From JBCAXA01 sp039183535 (GTDB lineage Bacteria; Pseudomonadota; Gammaproteobacteria; Steroidobacterales; Woeseiaceae): 64,000 nucleotides of DNA. Made by a program: the position numbers and the translations under genes. The notes beneath the pieces were generated by a model. The model worked only from the letters and a program-made list of their open reading frames with translations, had not been told where the DNA came from and searched no databases. Positions within the stretch are counted from its first letter, which is position 1. Every line of letters begins with the position of its first letter. The stretch spans positions 1 to 64,000 of the forward strand of contig JBCDBO010000006.1 in the NCBI GenBank assembly GCA_039183535.1, given 5' to 3'. Shown one piece after another: positions 1-7,668 of the stretch.

Positions 1-242
1 AATTTTGCCGGCTAACGTATGGCGTGAAATTCCCGATGTTCGAGAAAGTCACCGTGAAAGAACAAGCCGCGCATCCGTTTTACGCCGCGCTGGCCGCGCA
101 AGCCGGCACGTTCCCGACTTGGAACTTCCATAAGTATTTAATCGGGCGAGATGGCAAATTGATTCGCGAATTCTCGCCCCGAACGCAACCGTACGCCGAC
201 GACCTAGTTGCGGCTATCGAGGATGCGCTCGACCAGGGCTAA
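1..242 (+). CDS. Glutathione peroxidase, C-terminal part
   Basis: This is a partial gene cut by the left window edge; the reading frame is open from base 3. Glutathione peroxidases reduce hydroperoxides with a thiol donor such as glutathione or thioredoxin. The visible C-terminal half has the family signatures YGVKFPMFEK and FPTWNFHKYLIGRDGK; the W-N-F-H-K stretch carries the Trp and Asn of the catalytic site. The catalytic Cys or Sec lies upstream of the window and cannot be checked. A GTG at base 24 exists but starts in mid-domain and is not the real start. The 3' end overlaps the end of the convergent histidine kinase gene by 29 bases. Confidence 0.88.
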   Translation, partial: FCRLTYGVKFPMFEKVTVKEQAAHPFYAALAAQAGTFPTWNFHKYLIGRDGKLIREFSPRTQPYADDLVAAIEDALDQG

Positions 243-2610
243 GTGCGTCGCTTGGATTGTCGGCTAGCGCTGGCTGCTGGCCGACAAGCCACGTATCGAT
301 ACACGTCATCAGTGCCGGCAGTCGATACGGCTTGGCAAGTTGATCATCGATACCGGCCACCCGAAAGCGTTCTGCATCGGCCGCCATCGCATACGCCGTC
401 AACGCGACGATGGGTGTGCGTCGCCGGGAATCGGCGGCCTCGCGCCGGCGAATCTCCTCGGTCGCGGCAACGCCATCCATTACCGGCATAGCAATGTCCA
501 TCAGAACCAGGTCAAAGTCTTGTGCGGCCCACGCATCGACGGCTTCGGCACCATTGGTGACGTAGGTCACGGCGAACCGATCCTCCGGTAAGAATCGCTT
601 CAGGAATGAACGGTTGACCGGATTGTCCTCAGCGACTAGCAAGCGTGAGTTTCGCTCGGTTGGAGCGCTAACCCTATCTGCGGACGTCTCCGCCTCAGAA
701 TCAACATCGCTAACCAGTGCAACCGAGTTAGGTAACGACAGCTCCAGCAACATCTCTAGCGTGTCTAACAACTCACGCCGCTGCACGGGCAACAACAAGT
801 GCCGACACGCGCGCAGCGATTGGCAGCGAATCAGTTCGGCTGACGTCATTTCATCGCCGACAATCAATAACGGAATTCGCTCCCCGTACGGACAGGCACG
901 AATGGCTTCCGCGAGACGGGTAGCGTAGCGCTCGCCGTGCGACTCCATCAAAACGATAATGTCGGGAAGCTCATTCGCCGATCGCAAACGATCCAATAGA
1001 CTGTCGGGGTTTGGGACAGAAACCACCGACGCGGCAAAATCGGACCATTTGACCGTTTCGGACTCTCCGGCTGGCGGCGACGCCGCCAGCCAGATACGCG
1101 CCGGCACCGGCTCTATGGGCTGCTGTTCCTCCATCGCAATCAGCAACGGCACGGTAACGCGAAACTCGCTGCCATAACCCGGTTCTGATATCAGATCGAT
1201 CGAGCCTCCCATTTTCGCAACGACGCCGTTGGCAATGGCAAGGCCAAGTCCGACACCCTCGTGACGAGCACCATTTGTTTGCACGAAGGGTTCGAAAATC
1301 CGAACCTGTTCCGCTTCCTCAATACCAGCACCGGTATCGATAACCGCCATTTGGACGATGGCATGCTCGCCGTCGATAACGTGCGACAGCTCGATACTTA
1401 CGACACCATAGTCAGTGAATTTAATCGCATTACTGACTAAATTCGTTAGCACCTGAGCTATTCGCATCGGATCGCCGAGCAATGTTCCAGGTAATGTTGG
1501 ATCGGATCGTAAACGCAGAACGAGCGACTTGTTCCGTGCCGCGCCGCACTGTAAATGCACAATGGTTTCAGCCACGGAGCGCAAGCTAAATGGCTTGTTA
1601 ACGAGACCTACCCCACGAGACTGCAACGTAGAGACGTCGAGTATTTCGTCGATGACAGCGAGTAACGCCTCGCCAGACGATTGCATACTGCGGATCAGCT
1701 GCCGGCGCTCCGGCGACGTCGCATTACTTTCTAGCATCATTGCAATGTGCAACATCCCCGCCAGCGGCGCCCGCAACTCATGGCTGACACTGGCGAGGAA
1801 TCGCGCCTTGGCCGCATCTGCCGCTTGCGCTTCGCTGCGGGCGTCGCGTAAGCGTGCAACGAGCTTGCGCGTTTCCGCAACGAAAACACCGGCACCGAAA
1901 GCCGTCAATACAACGCTCGCATTGAGCCCAATCAGGAACAGAAACGATAACTCGCCGATGGTCATCGTCGTGTCGGCATTACCACCGATTTGGTCGCGTA
2001 CAACATACAAACCACACAGTGCGATGACGCTCGCAGCGGCCATCCAGACACCGAACCGAACGCCAAATAACAAGGTTGTCGACATGACGATAGGAACGTA
2101 AAGCATCGCTTTGATTGAGATCAGGCCGTCCAACCGCAACGCGAGGATCGTTAGCGCGACAAAGCACCCCACCAGTACGACCTGTGCGACTCTAATGGGC
2201 TTAAACCACTTCTCGGTCGCAATCGGCATTAGGATCAATGCGAATGAGATGACCAGCTGAACGCTGCCCTGCGCCGGGTTTTCAAGGATATTCTTGTCGT
2301 AGAACAACAGCGTAAGAACGCTGCCAAGAAACCCGGCAGAGACACAAAAAATACTAAGGCCGCGATGCGTGGCGGTATCTCCGAGCGTCGCGCCGGCGGT
2401 TCTGCCGAGTGACTGGGTAGGCCAGTACGCTCGCTTTAGAAAAGCACCAAATGTCGTACGACTCGGCTGCTGTGTTTGCGACGGCAAGTTAGACTGAATC
2501 GATGACTCGGTAGCAGACGGCGGCAACGGTCGGCACCTCAGCTGATTGTGTTTCCCCAGCCGTCGACGTTCCGTGTTTTCGGCACACACCACGGCAGACA
2601 AACGTAGCAC
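214..2610 (-). CDS. Membrane hybrid sensor histidine kinase/response regulator
   Basis: About 798 residues from a GTG start; the first 50 or so residues are polar and the true start may lie further in. Several hydrophobic segments between about residues 82 and 245 form a membrane sensor of unknown ligand. A HisKA domain follows with phosphoacceptor His near residue 277 (SVSHELRAPL). A HATPase domain has the N box (NLVSNAIKFTD) and G boxes (DTGAGI, GVGLGLAI). A region at about 510-640 looks like a decayed receiver. The C-terminal receiver (about 668-785) has LVAEDNPVNR and the phosphoacceptor Asp in LVLMDIAMPVMDG. There is no separate partner regulator, so phosphorelay probably continues to a distant protein. 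It converges on the glutathione peroxidase gene. Confidence 0.9.
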   Translation of the reverse strand: MLRLSAVVCAENTERRRLGKHNQLRCRPLPPSATESSIQSNLPSQTQQPSRTTFGAFLKRAYWPTQSLGRTAGATLGDTATHRGLSIFCVSAGFLGSVLTLLFYDKNILENPAQGSVQLVISFALILMPIATEKWFKPIRVAQVVLVGCFVALTILALRLDGLISIKAMLYVPIVMSTTLLFGVRFGVWMAAASVIALCGLYVVRDQIGGNADTTMTIGELSFLFLIGLNASVVLTAFGAGVFVAETRKLVARLRDARSEAQAADAAKARFLASVSHELRAPLAGMLHIAMMLESNATSPERRQLIRSMQSSGEALLAVIDEILDVSTLQSRGVGLVNKPFSLRSVAETIVHLQCGAARNKSLVLRLRSDPTLPGTLLGDPMRIAQVLTNLVSNAIKFTDYGVVSIELSHVIDGEHAIVQMAVIDTGAGIEEAEQVRIFEPFVQTNGARHEGVGLGLAIANGVVAKMGGSIDLISEPGYGSEFRVTVPLLIAMEEQQPIEPVPARIWLAASPPAGESETVKWSDFAASVVSVPNPDSLLDRLRSANELPDIIVLMESHGERYATRLAEAIRACPYGERIPLLIVGDEMTSAELIRCQSLRACRHLLLPVQRRELLDTLEMLLELSLPNSVALVSDVDSEAETSADRVSAPTERNSRLLVAEDNPVNRSFLKRFLPEDRFAVTYVTNGAEAVDAWAAQDFDLVLMDIAMPVMDGVAATEEIRRREAADSRRRTPIVALTAYAMAADAERFRVAGIDDQLAKPYRLPALMTCIDTWLVGQQPALADNPSDALSPGRAHPR

Positions 2611-2720
2611 TGCACTGTTCCCCTGGCAGCAAGCTCATCTGCAGACCGTTATTTACCGCGTAATGGCGGTCAGTTCAATGAGCCGCTGCGCTCCGTCAAC
2701 GAATCGCGTATAACGTGGAT

Positions 2721-3281
2721 ATGCAGTGGAGACGAACAATGGCGCTTGTAGTGCTCGCCGGTATCGCGCCGTCGGCATGCGATATCGACAGCGCAGGCAA
2801 GCTGCACATAGGGCAAGCGTCTGCTGCCGAGCCTATGACTGTCGAGCGCCTCGGCGAATTGATTGTGGCCGTCGATGAAGACGCGCGCCGTGACGGCAAT
2901 GCGTGGTATTTTCGAGTCGAGGGTTTGGAAACAACGGTAGTCTTCGATGACGCAGCTGACCGAATGCGAATCGTTATTCCGATTGTTTCGGCCGATGAGC
3001 TAGAGCCCGAATTACTGACCCGGCTTTTGCAAGCAAACTTTGATACCGCTCTTGATGCGCGCTACGCGATCGCTAATGGCCAAGTTTGGGGTACGTACAT
3101 TCATCCATTGAGCCCGCTCACCGATGAGCAGTTTTTGGTCGGGCTTGCACAAACCGCTAACGTTGTTTTGACGTTTGGCACCTCGTTTAACTCTGGCGTA
3201 TTTATTTTCGGTGGTGGCGACAGTACCGATATAGAACGCCAACAACTAATTGAAGAGCTCAAGCGCAAACAACGCATATAG
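2721..3281 (+). CDS. Exported YbjN-like protein, function unknown
   Basis: About 186 residues. The start is uncertain: GTG 2715, ATG 2721 and ATG 2739 are all in frame, and ATG 2739 would put a short hydrophobic stretch (MALVVLAGIAP) directly at the N terminus. That stretch ends in SAC, a poor lipobox because Pro is at -3, so export as a lipoprotein is possible but not clear. The body alternates strands and helices (AWYFRVEGLETTVVFDD; the NFDTALDARYAI region; a hydrophobic strand VVLTFGTSF), which resembles the YbjN/type III chaperone-like fold. The C-terminal EELKRKQRI overlaps the next gene, so the two are probably co-translated. No catalytic motif is visible. Confidence 0.6.
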   Translation: MQWRRTMALVVLAGIAPSACDIDSAGKLHIGQASAAEPMTVERLGELIVAVDEDARRDGNAWYFRVEGLETTVVFDDAADRMRIVIPIVSADELEPELLTRLLQANFDTALDARYAIANGQVWGTYIHPLSPLTDEQFLVGLAQTANVVLTFGTSFNSGVFIFGGGDSTDIERQQLIEELKRKQRI

Positions 3282-4032
3282 CTTCTGGCGTACACGATTG
3301 AGCATAGATCCGGCGGAACTAGACACCCACGAACGTGACTTGTTCGGCACGTTAGATCGCCTGGTTACCGACGCCCTACTTATCGTCATCGGTTTGGTAC
3401 CAACGCTATTCGTTTGCGTTGGCGCGCCCGCTCGTCTGTTACCGCTATTGACGGGTCCGGCACCGCGTGGACGAACTGGTCTACTGCTGGGTGCTGGCAT
3501 TTATTTTTTGGTGGCATTTTTGTTGGTGCTTGGTGGCGTCGGCGCATTACTACCGAGTGAGGCCAGCGCTGCTGCGAACGATGACAGTCTATCGTTCGGA
3601 CTTGGCGATGCGAAAGCTATCTTTGATTTCTCAAGTGGTGGTGAGCTGGGGCGCGCTGTTGTAACAATGGCACCAATGTTTGCGGTGACGCTGGTAATAG
3701 CGACGTCAACGCAAGCCGCGCGATGGCTAGCCGGCACTTGGTGGACATGGCGAGTCGCTGTCCGTGCGAGCTTGTACTGGGTTACCACGCTAACGACGTG
3801 CGTCTTCATCGGTTTTGGCGTACTCAACCTCCTTGGCCGCTCGATAGAAACGATCGGCAGTTTGACGCCGCTACTCAACGGGTTAGCGGCGCTGCACTTT
3901 GTCGCGTTCTTTATGCGTCTGTTCGGGTCACGAATTCCTCGCTGGCGTGCATTGCTAGCGGCTGTCGTCGCTTTTATCGCGACGATCTGCTTCATCGCAG
4001 TAACCGCCTTCGCCAGCTGGATAAGCCAATAG
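3250..4032 (+). CDS. Polytopic membrane protein, unknown function
   Basis: Up to 260 residues. There is no ATG start: TTG 3250 lies inside the preceding gene and TTG 3298 is an in-frame alternative close to the end of that gene. After a soluble N-terminal segment (about 40 residues) come about five hydrophobic segments: around 40-58, 76-100, 140-155, 175-200 and 235-257. The region 105-130 is an Ala/Ser/Asp-rich loop. I do not recognise a family. Overlap with the YbjN-like gene suggests that the two products act together at the inner membrane. The 107 bases before the next gene contain no obvious terminator. Confidence 0.6.
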   Translation: MKSSSANNAYSFWRTRLSIDPAELDTHERDLFGTLDRLVTDALLIVIGLVPTLFVCVGAPARLLPLLTGPAPRGRTGLLLGAGIYFLVAFLLVLGGVGALLPSEASAAANDDSLSFGLGDAKAIFDFSSGGELGRAVVTMAPMFAVTLVIATSTQAARWLAGTWWTWRVAVRASLYWVTTLTTCVFIGFGVLNLLGRSIETIGSLTPLLNGLAALHFVAFFMRLFGSRIPRWRALLAAVVAFIATICFIAVTAFASWISQ

Positions 4033-4139
4033 CCATTGGCAGCACCCCTACCACTCAACTTTTCGCGTAATCAGCCGACAAGTAGTAGCTAGCTGTCTAC
4101 TGGCGTTGCTCGCAGCAAAACTACGGGGTTTGACCATTC

Positions 4140-5843
4140 ATGACGCATGATCCGGCTCGCTCGGACGACTCACCAGTTACGACGGATGCTAGTTCCACGC
4201 TCGACGCGACGGCGGAAGCAACCATCCAGTCGATTCGTGCGCTCTCCGAGACCGACGCTGATTCGTGGCTTGAAGCAGCACTGCATCAGCTGAACGCGCT
4301 GACGCCAGAGGTTGATTTCGAAGCCGATGAATCCATCGTGACAACGCTGGATCTAGGACGGCAGCTGTTCGACTGCGAATATGGGTTTGTTGCCGAAACG
4401 ACCAACGGCGTGCACCGTATCGCATATTGCGCGACACCCGACGATCAGTATGCCGTCGGTGCCACCAGTGCCCTGCGGGATACGCCATGCGCCGCTGTCG
4501 TTAATGCGCGCAGCGCGCTAGCGTCGATTGTGATCAGCGACGATACGACAACGGTCGTCGACAGCGTTATACCGCCCGACTCCGGCTTCACCGCTTACCT
4601 CGGCGCCCCGCTCATCGTGAACTACCGGATATGGGGGACGCTCAGTTTTGCGAGTCGGCAACACCGTGCCGCATCGTTTTCTCGACGCGAATGTGAATTG
4701 CTTGAGTTGATGGCCGCGCGTGTCGCTGCCCAACTGCAGCTCGCGCGCGCGAATTCCGAGCTATCCCGAAATCGCGACGAGTTGCGGCAGGTTCTCGACA
4801 ACGTGCCCGCGCGAATTTGGGTCAAAGACGATCAGAATACGATCCTGCATGCCAATAGAAACGCGGCGAAATCGATGGGCTTCGATAATCCGATGGCGCT
4901 CAAAAATGCAGATACCTACGCGCTGTTTCCGGATATGGCCGCCAAATACCACCGCGATGACTTAGAGGTACTCAACAGCGGTAAGCCACTGAGGAATATT
5001 GTTGAGCCTTATACGCCGTTGGACGGGGAGCACGGCTGGTGTCGAACGGACAAAATTCCATTGACTGTCGATGGCCAGCGGCGCCTGCTGGTCGTAGCCA
5101 GCGACATCACCGATATGAAGCTGCGCGAGCAAAAACTGCAACAGCTCAATGCATCGCTACAGAACTTTGCCTCGGTTGCTGCGCACGATTTGCAGGCACC
5201 ACTGCGTCAAGCCCGACTGTTGGTCGACTTGCTGGCCAACGAAATTGGCGCCGACCGCAGCGACTCGGTTGCAGAAACACTAGACACGCTCTCGCATCGG
5301 ATCGATAGCATGCGCGACATGGTTCGCAGCATCTACGAATTGGCTGCTCTGGAATCGCAGACCTTATCGACCGCACCCGTGGATCTCAACAAGGTCCTGG
5401 CCGACATCCTCACGCAGCTTAAGCCAAGCTTCGATGACCTGGGCGTACAGTTTTGCGCCGAACGTCTACCGACAGTCGTGGCCAATGGTGCTTTGCTGGC
5501 CGATGTGCTGCGCAACTTGATCGAAAACGCCTGCAAGTACAATAACAGCGAAACGCCTGAAATCGCGCTCCGCTACGAGCGCGACGCAAGCTGTGTCGTG
5601 CATCGATTTGCGATTGAGGACAACGGTATTGGTATCGCCGGCGCCGATCGCGAACGCGTCTTTGAACCGTTCCGACGCTGCTCATCACTAGCGGTTGACG
5701 GCACAGGTATCGGCTTAGCGTTCTGCCGTCGTGTCATACAAGCCCACGGCGGAACAATATGGGTAGATCCTGACGCAGGCGACGGCGGAACTCGACTGAT
5801 CTTCGAGCTACCGTACGGCCAGACCCTAAGGGACAGGGTATGA
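4140..5843 (+). CDS. GAF-PAS sensor histidine kinase
   Basis: 567 residues with no transmembrane segment, so probably a cytosolic sensor. A GAF domain spans about residues 55-195 (ends near LGAPLIVNYRIWGTLSFASRQ). A PAS domain spans about 205-325 (starts VLDNVPARIWVKDDQN). HisKA has its His in SVAAHDLQAPLRQA at about residue 350. HATPase covers about 445-560 with an N box (LIENACKYNN) and G boxes (DNGIGI, GTGIGLAFC). This layout is close to phytochrome-like and cyanobacterial kinases that use small receiver partners. The next gene, overlapping by ATGA, encodes exactly such a receiver, but it is interrupted by a stop codon. The ligand is not known. Confidence 0.9.
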   Translation: MTHDPARSDDSPVTTDASSTLDATAEATIQSIRALSETDADSWLEAALHQLNALTPEVDFEADESIVTTLDLGRQLFDCEYGFVAETTNGVHRIAYCATPDDQYAVGATSALRDTPCAAVVNARSALASIVISDDTTTVVDSVIPPDSGFTAYLGAPLIVNYRIWGTLSFASRQHRAASFSRRECELLELMAARVAAQLQLARANSELSRNRDELRQVLDNVPARIWVKDDQNTILHANRNAAKSMGFDNPMALKNADTYALFPDMAAKYHRDDLEVLNSGKPLRNIVEPYTPLDGEHGWCRTDKIPLTVDGQRRLLVVASDITDMKLREQKLQQLNASLQNFASVAAHDLQAPLRQARLLVDLLANEIGADRSDSVAETLDTLSHRIDSMRDMVRSIYELAALESQTLSTAPVDLNKVLADILTQLKPSFDDLGVQFCAERLPTVVANGALLADVLRNLIENACKYNNSETPEIALRYERDASCVVHRFAIEDNGIGIAGADRERVFEPFRRCSSLAVDGTGIGLAFCRRVIQAHGGTIWVDPDAGDGGTRLIFELPYGQTLRDRV

Positions 5844-6244
5844 GTACACGCGTCTTATTGATCGAAGACGATCTACTCGATCAACAATTTGTCTTGCGAG
5901 CAATGGCACGGTCTAGCGGCGTTGTGGACATTAAAGTCGCGGAGAACGGTGCGGTTAGTCTAGAAAAACTGCGCCGCGAACCACTCCCATCGGTAATCGT
6001 GAGGGACCTCAGCTTGCCGCGCATGGATGGTCACGAATTTCTCCTAGCGCTGACGTCGGATTAGAAGCTAAAGAGCATTCCGGCGATCGTCCTGTCCACT
6101 GCTGATGCCAGCGATGTCGTTGCGACTTGCTATGCTCAGCACTTCAACGCATACCTCGTTAAACCGTCGAGCACCACGGACTTTGATCGTATCGCCAATC
6201 GCATTCAGTCTTTTTGGCTTACGGAAGCGCGCCTACCTCACTAG
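5840..6244 (+). pseudogene. Single-domain response regulator split by an in-frame TAG
   Basis: The frame starts with ATG 5840 overlapping the stop of the kinase gene (ATGA). It encodes MSTRVLLIEDDLLDQQ and the phosphoacceptor loop RDLSLPRMDGHEF, then hits TAG at 6062-6064 after LLALTSD. The same frame continues directly with KLKSIPAIVLSTADASD, then a FNAYLVKPSS segment carrying the conserved Lys, to a second stop at 6242-6244. With the TAG read through, the product is a full Rcp1-type receiver of about 134 residues. Without it, 74 residues remain and helices 4-5 and the switch Lys are lost. It is therefore a recent nonsense mutation, a sequencing error, or readthrough. No frameshift is involved. 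Partner: the GAF-PAS kinase immediately upstream. Confidence 0.85.
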
Positions 6245-6267
6245 TTGCCCGTATATGGCGCCACGCC

Positions 6268-6561
6268 GTGGCCGCTGATCGCAGCACAAAACAATCGGCG
6301 ACCGGCGCTGCAACCGTCGCGGCAACGATTCTGGCTCTGTGCGAACGCCGAGGTCCTGCGAAGAGCGTTTGCCCGTCGGAGGTAGCTCGCGCGTTGAGCG
6401 ACGAATGGCGAATGCTGATGCCGATGGTTCGTGAAATCGCAGCCGACCTTGCCGCCCGCGGTGAGATTCTCGTTACGCAGAAAGGCCAAGCGGTTGATGC
6501 CCAATCGGCCCGTGGACCGATTCGATTGAGCGTTCCTGGCGACAAGCACGAGAGTGGCTAA
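6268..6561 (+). CDS. DUF3253 family protein
   Basis: 97 residues from GTG 6268; a longer version from TTG 6214 (115 residues) would overlap the end of the receiver frame. The family signature is clear: AATILALCERRGPAKSVCPS, then EVARALSDEWRMLMP, then AARGEILVTQKGQAVD and ARGPIRLSV. The family is a small winged-helix-like protein of unknown function that often accompanies DNA-photolyase or redox genes; no such partner is seen here. It follows the broken response regulator in the same direction, but linkage may be positional only. Confidence 0.75.
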   Translation: MAADRSTKQSATGAATVAATILALCERRGPAKSVCPSEVARALSDEWRMLMPMVREIAADLAARGEILVTQKGQAVDAQSARGPIRLSVPGDKHESG

Positions 6562-6714
6562 GCCGATCAGTGCACCGGTAAGACGCCCTTAACAGCGTGG
6601 TGAATAACGGCAAAGCGCCACGCAACAGCGAGATCCGGTAATTTCGCACGCTGTGCAAACCATTTCCGGCGACCGAGCATCAGAATCGGTACTTGGACGG
6701 GTTGGAGAACCACA

Positions 6715-7626
6715 ATGAGTTTCGCAAATACGACCACCGCCTGGCGCGCCATCGGCCTGATGCTATTCGCTCTCGCGAGCGCAACGTCAGCACGCGCTGA
6801 TGTTAGCGCGGAGAGCTTTGATATGGCTGCTGGCGGCACGCTCGATCTCGATACCGATATCGGCGCGTTGAAGATCAGTACGCATGCCGCGAATCGGGTA
6901 GATGTTGAAGTCGAACGCGACGGACCAGATGCGGACGATTTACTGGTCGAAATCAACGCAACCGATGAGCGAATCAAAATAGAAGGCCGCTGGGAGGGCG
7001 GCAAGAAACGCTGGTGGAACGGCAAGGAAGCGCGAGTCGTGTTTCGCATTACCGTGCCCGAGCGCTTCAACGTCGACTTGAATACCCGCGGTGGCTCGAT
7101 CGAGATTGACGACTTGACCGGCGAAGTGGATGCGTCGACGTCCGGCGGCTCGTTGCGATTCGGTCGTATAAACGGTGAAATCGACGCCAACACCTCCGGT
7201 GGCTCCATTCGAATCGACGGTGGCAGCGCGAACATCGATGTCAGTACATCCGGTGGCTCGATAAAGATCGGTGAAGCGACCGGTGATGTGCGCGCGCGAA
7301 CGTCGGGTGGCTCTATTCGCGTTCGCAACGCCCGAGGCCGCGTCGAAGCGCGCACCTCCGGTGGCTCCGTCGAAGCGGAAATGCTGGTTCAGCCAAGCGG
7401 CGATTCTACGCTGGCGACGTCCGGGGGAAGCGTGCGCCTGTACGTCGCCGAAGGTATCGGGCTTGACATCGATGCGACGTCGTCGAGCGGCGTTCGCTCG
7501 GAGATTCCTGTCGGCGGCGAAACAAAAGGTAAGCGCCGGCTGCGGGGTGCGCTAAACGGCGGAGGACCGAAAGTTCGGCTGGAGACGAGCGGCGGTGGCG
7601 TTAAGATTTATCAGCTAAACCAATAA
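6715..7626 (+). CDS. Exported DUF4097-type beta-solenoid protein
   Basis: 303 residues. An N-terminal signal peptide (IGLMLFALASATSARA, cleavage after about residue 30) sends it to the periplasm or surface. The body is a DUF4097-like repeat region (putative adhesin fold): an 18-residue unit beginning T-S/R-G-G-S-[IL] repeats from about residue 124, alternating short beta strands and turns. Positively charged and acidic units alternate. The C-terminal part ends with ETSGGGVKIYQLNQ. No catalytic residues are apparent; members of this family are structural or binding proteins. ATG 6715 is preceded by GGAG at a sensible distance. The gene stands alone, convergent with the ankyrin gene. Confidence 0.8.
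   Translation: MSFANTTTAWRAIGLMLFALASATSARADVSAESFDMAAGGTLDLDTDIGALKISTHAANRVDVEVERDGPDADDLLVEINATDERIKIEGRWEGGKKRWWNGKEARVVFRITVPERFNVDLNTRGGSIEIDDLTGEVDASTSGGSLRFGRINGEIDANTSGGSIRIDGGSANIDVSTSGGSIKIGEATGDVRARTSGGSIRVRNARGRVEARTSGGSVEAEMLVQPSGDSTLATSGGSVRLYVAEGIGLDIDATSSSGVRSEIPVGGETKGKRRLRGALNGGGPKVRLETSGGGVKIYQLNQ
7084..7437 (+). repeat. 54-bp tandem repeat encoding an 18-residue TSGGS unit
   Basis: Starting at the Thr codon of TRGGSIEID, five successive units are exactly 18 residues (54 bp) apart: TRGGS, TSGGS, TSGGS, TSGGS, TSGGS. A sixth begins at 7354, and a seventh follows after a 3-residue insertion. DNA identity between units is moderate, so the periodicity is held at protein level. 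Confidence 0.85.
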
Positions 7627-7668
7627 TCGCTGAGTAAAAAATGTACCACTGTGATTGACAGACGTCCG

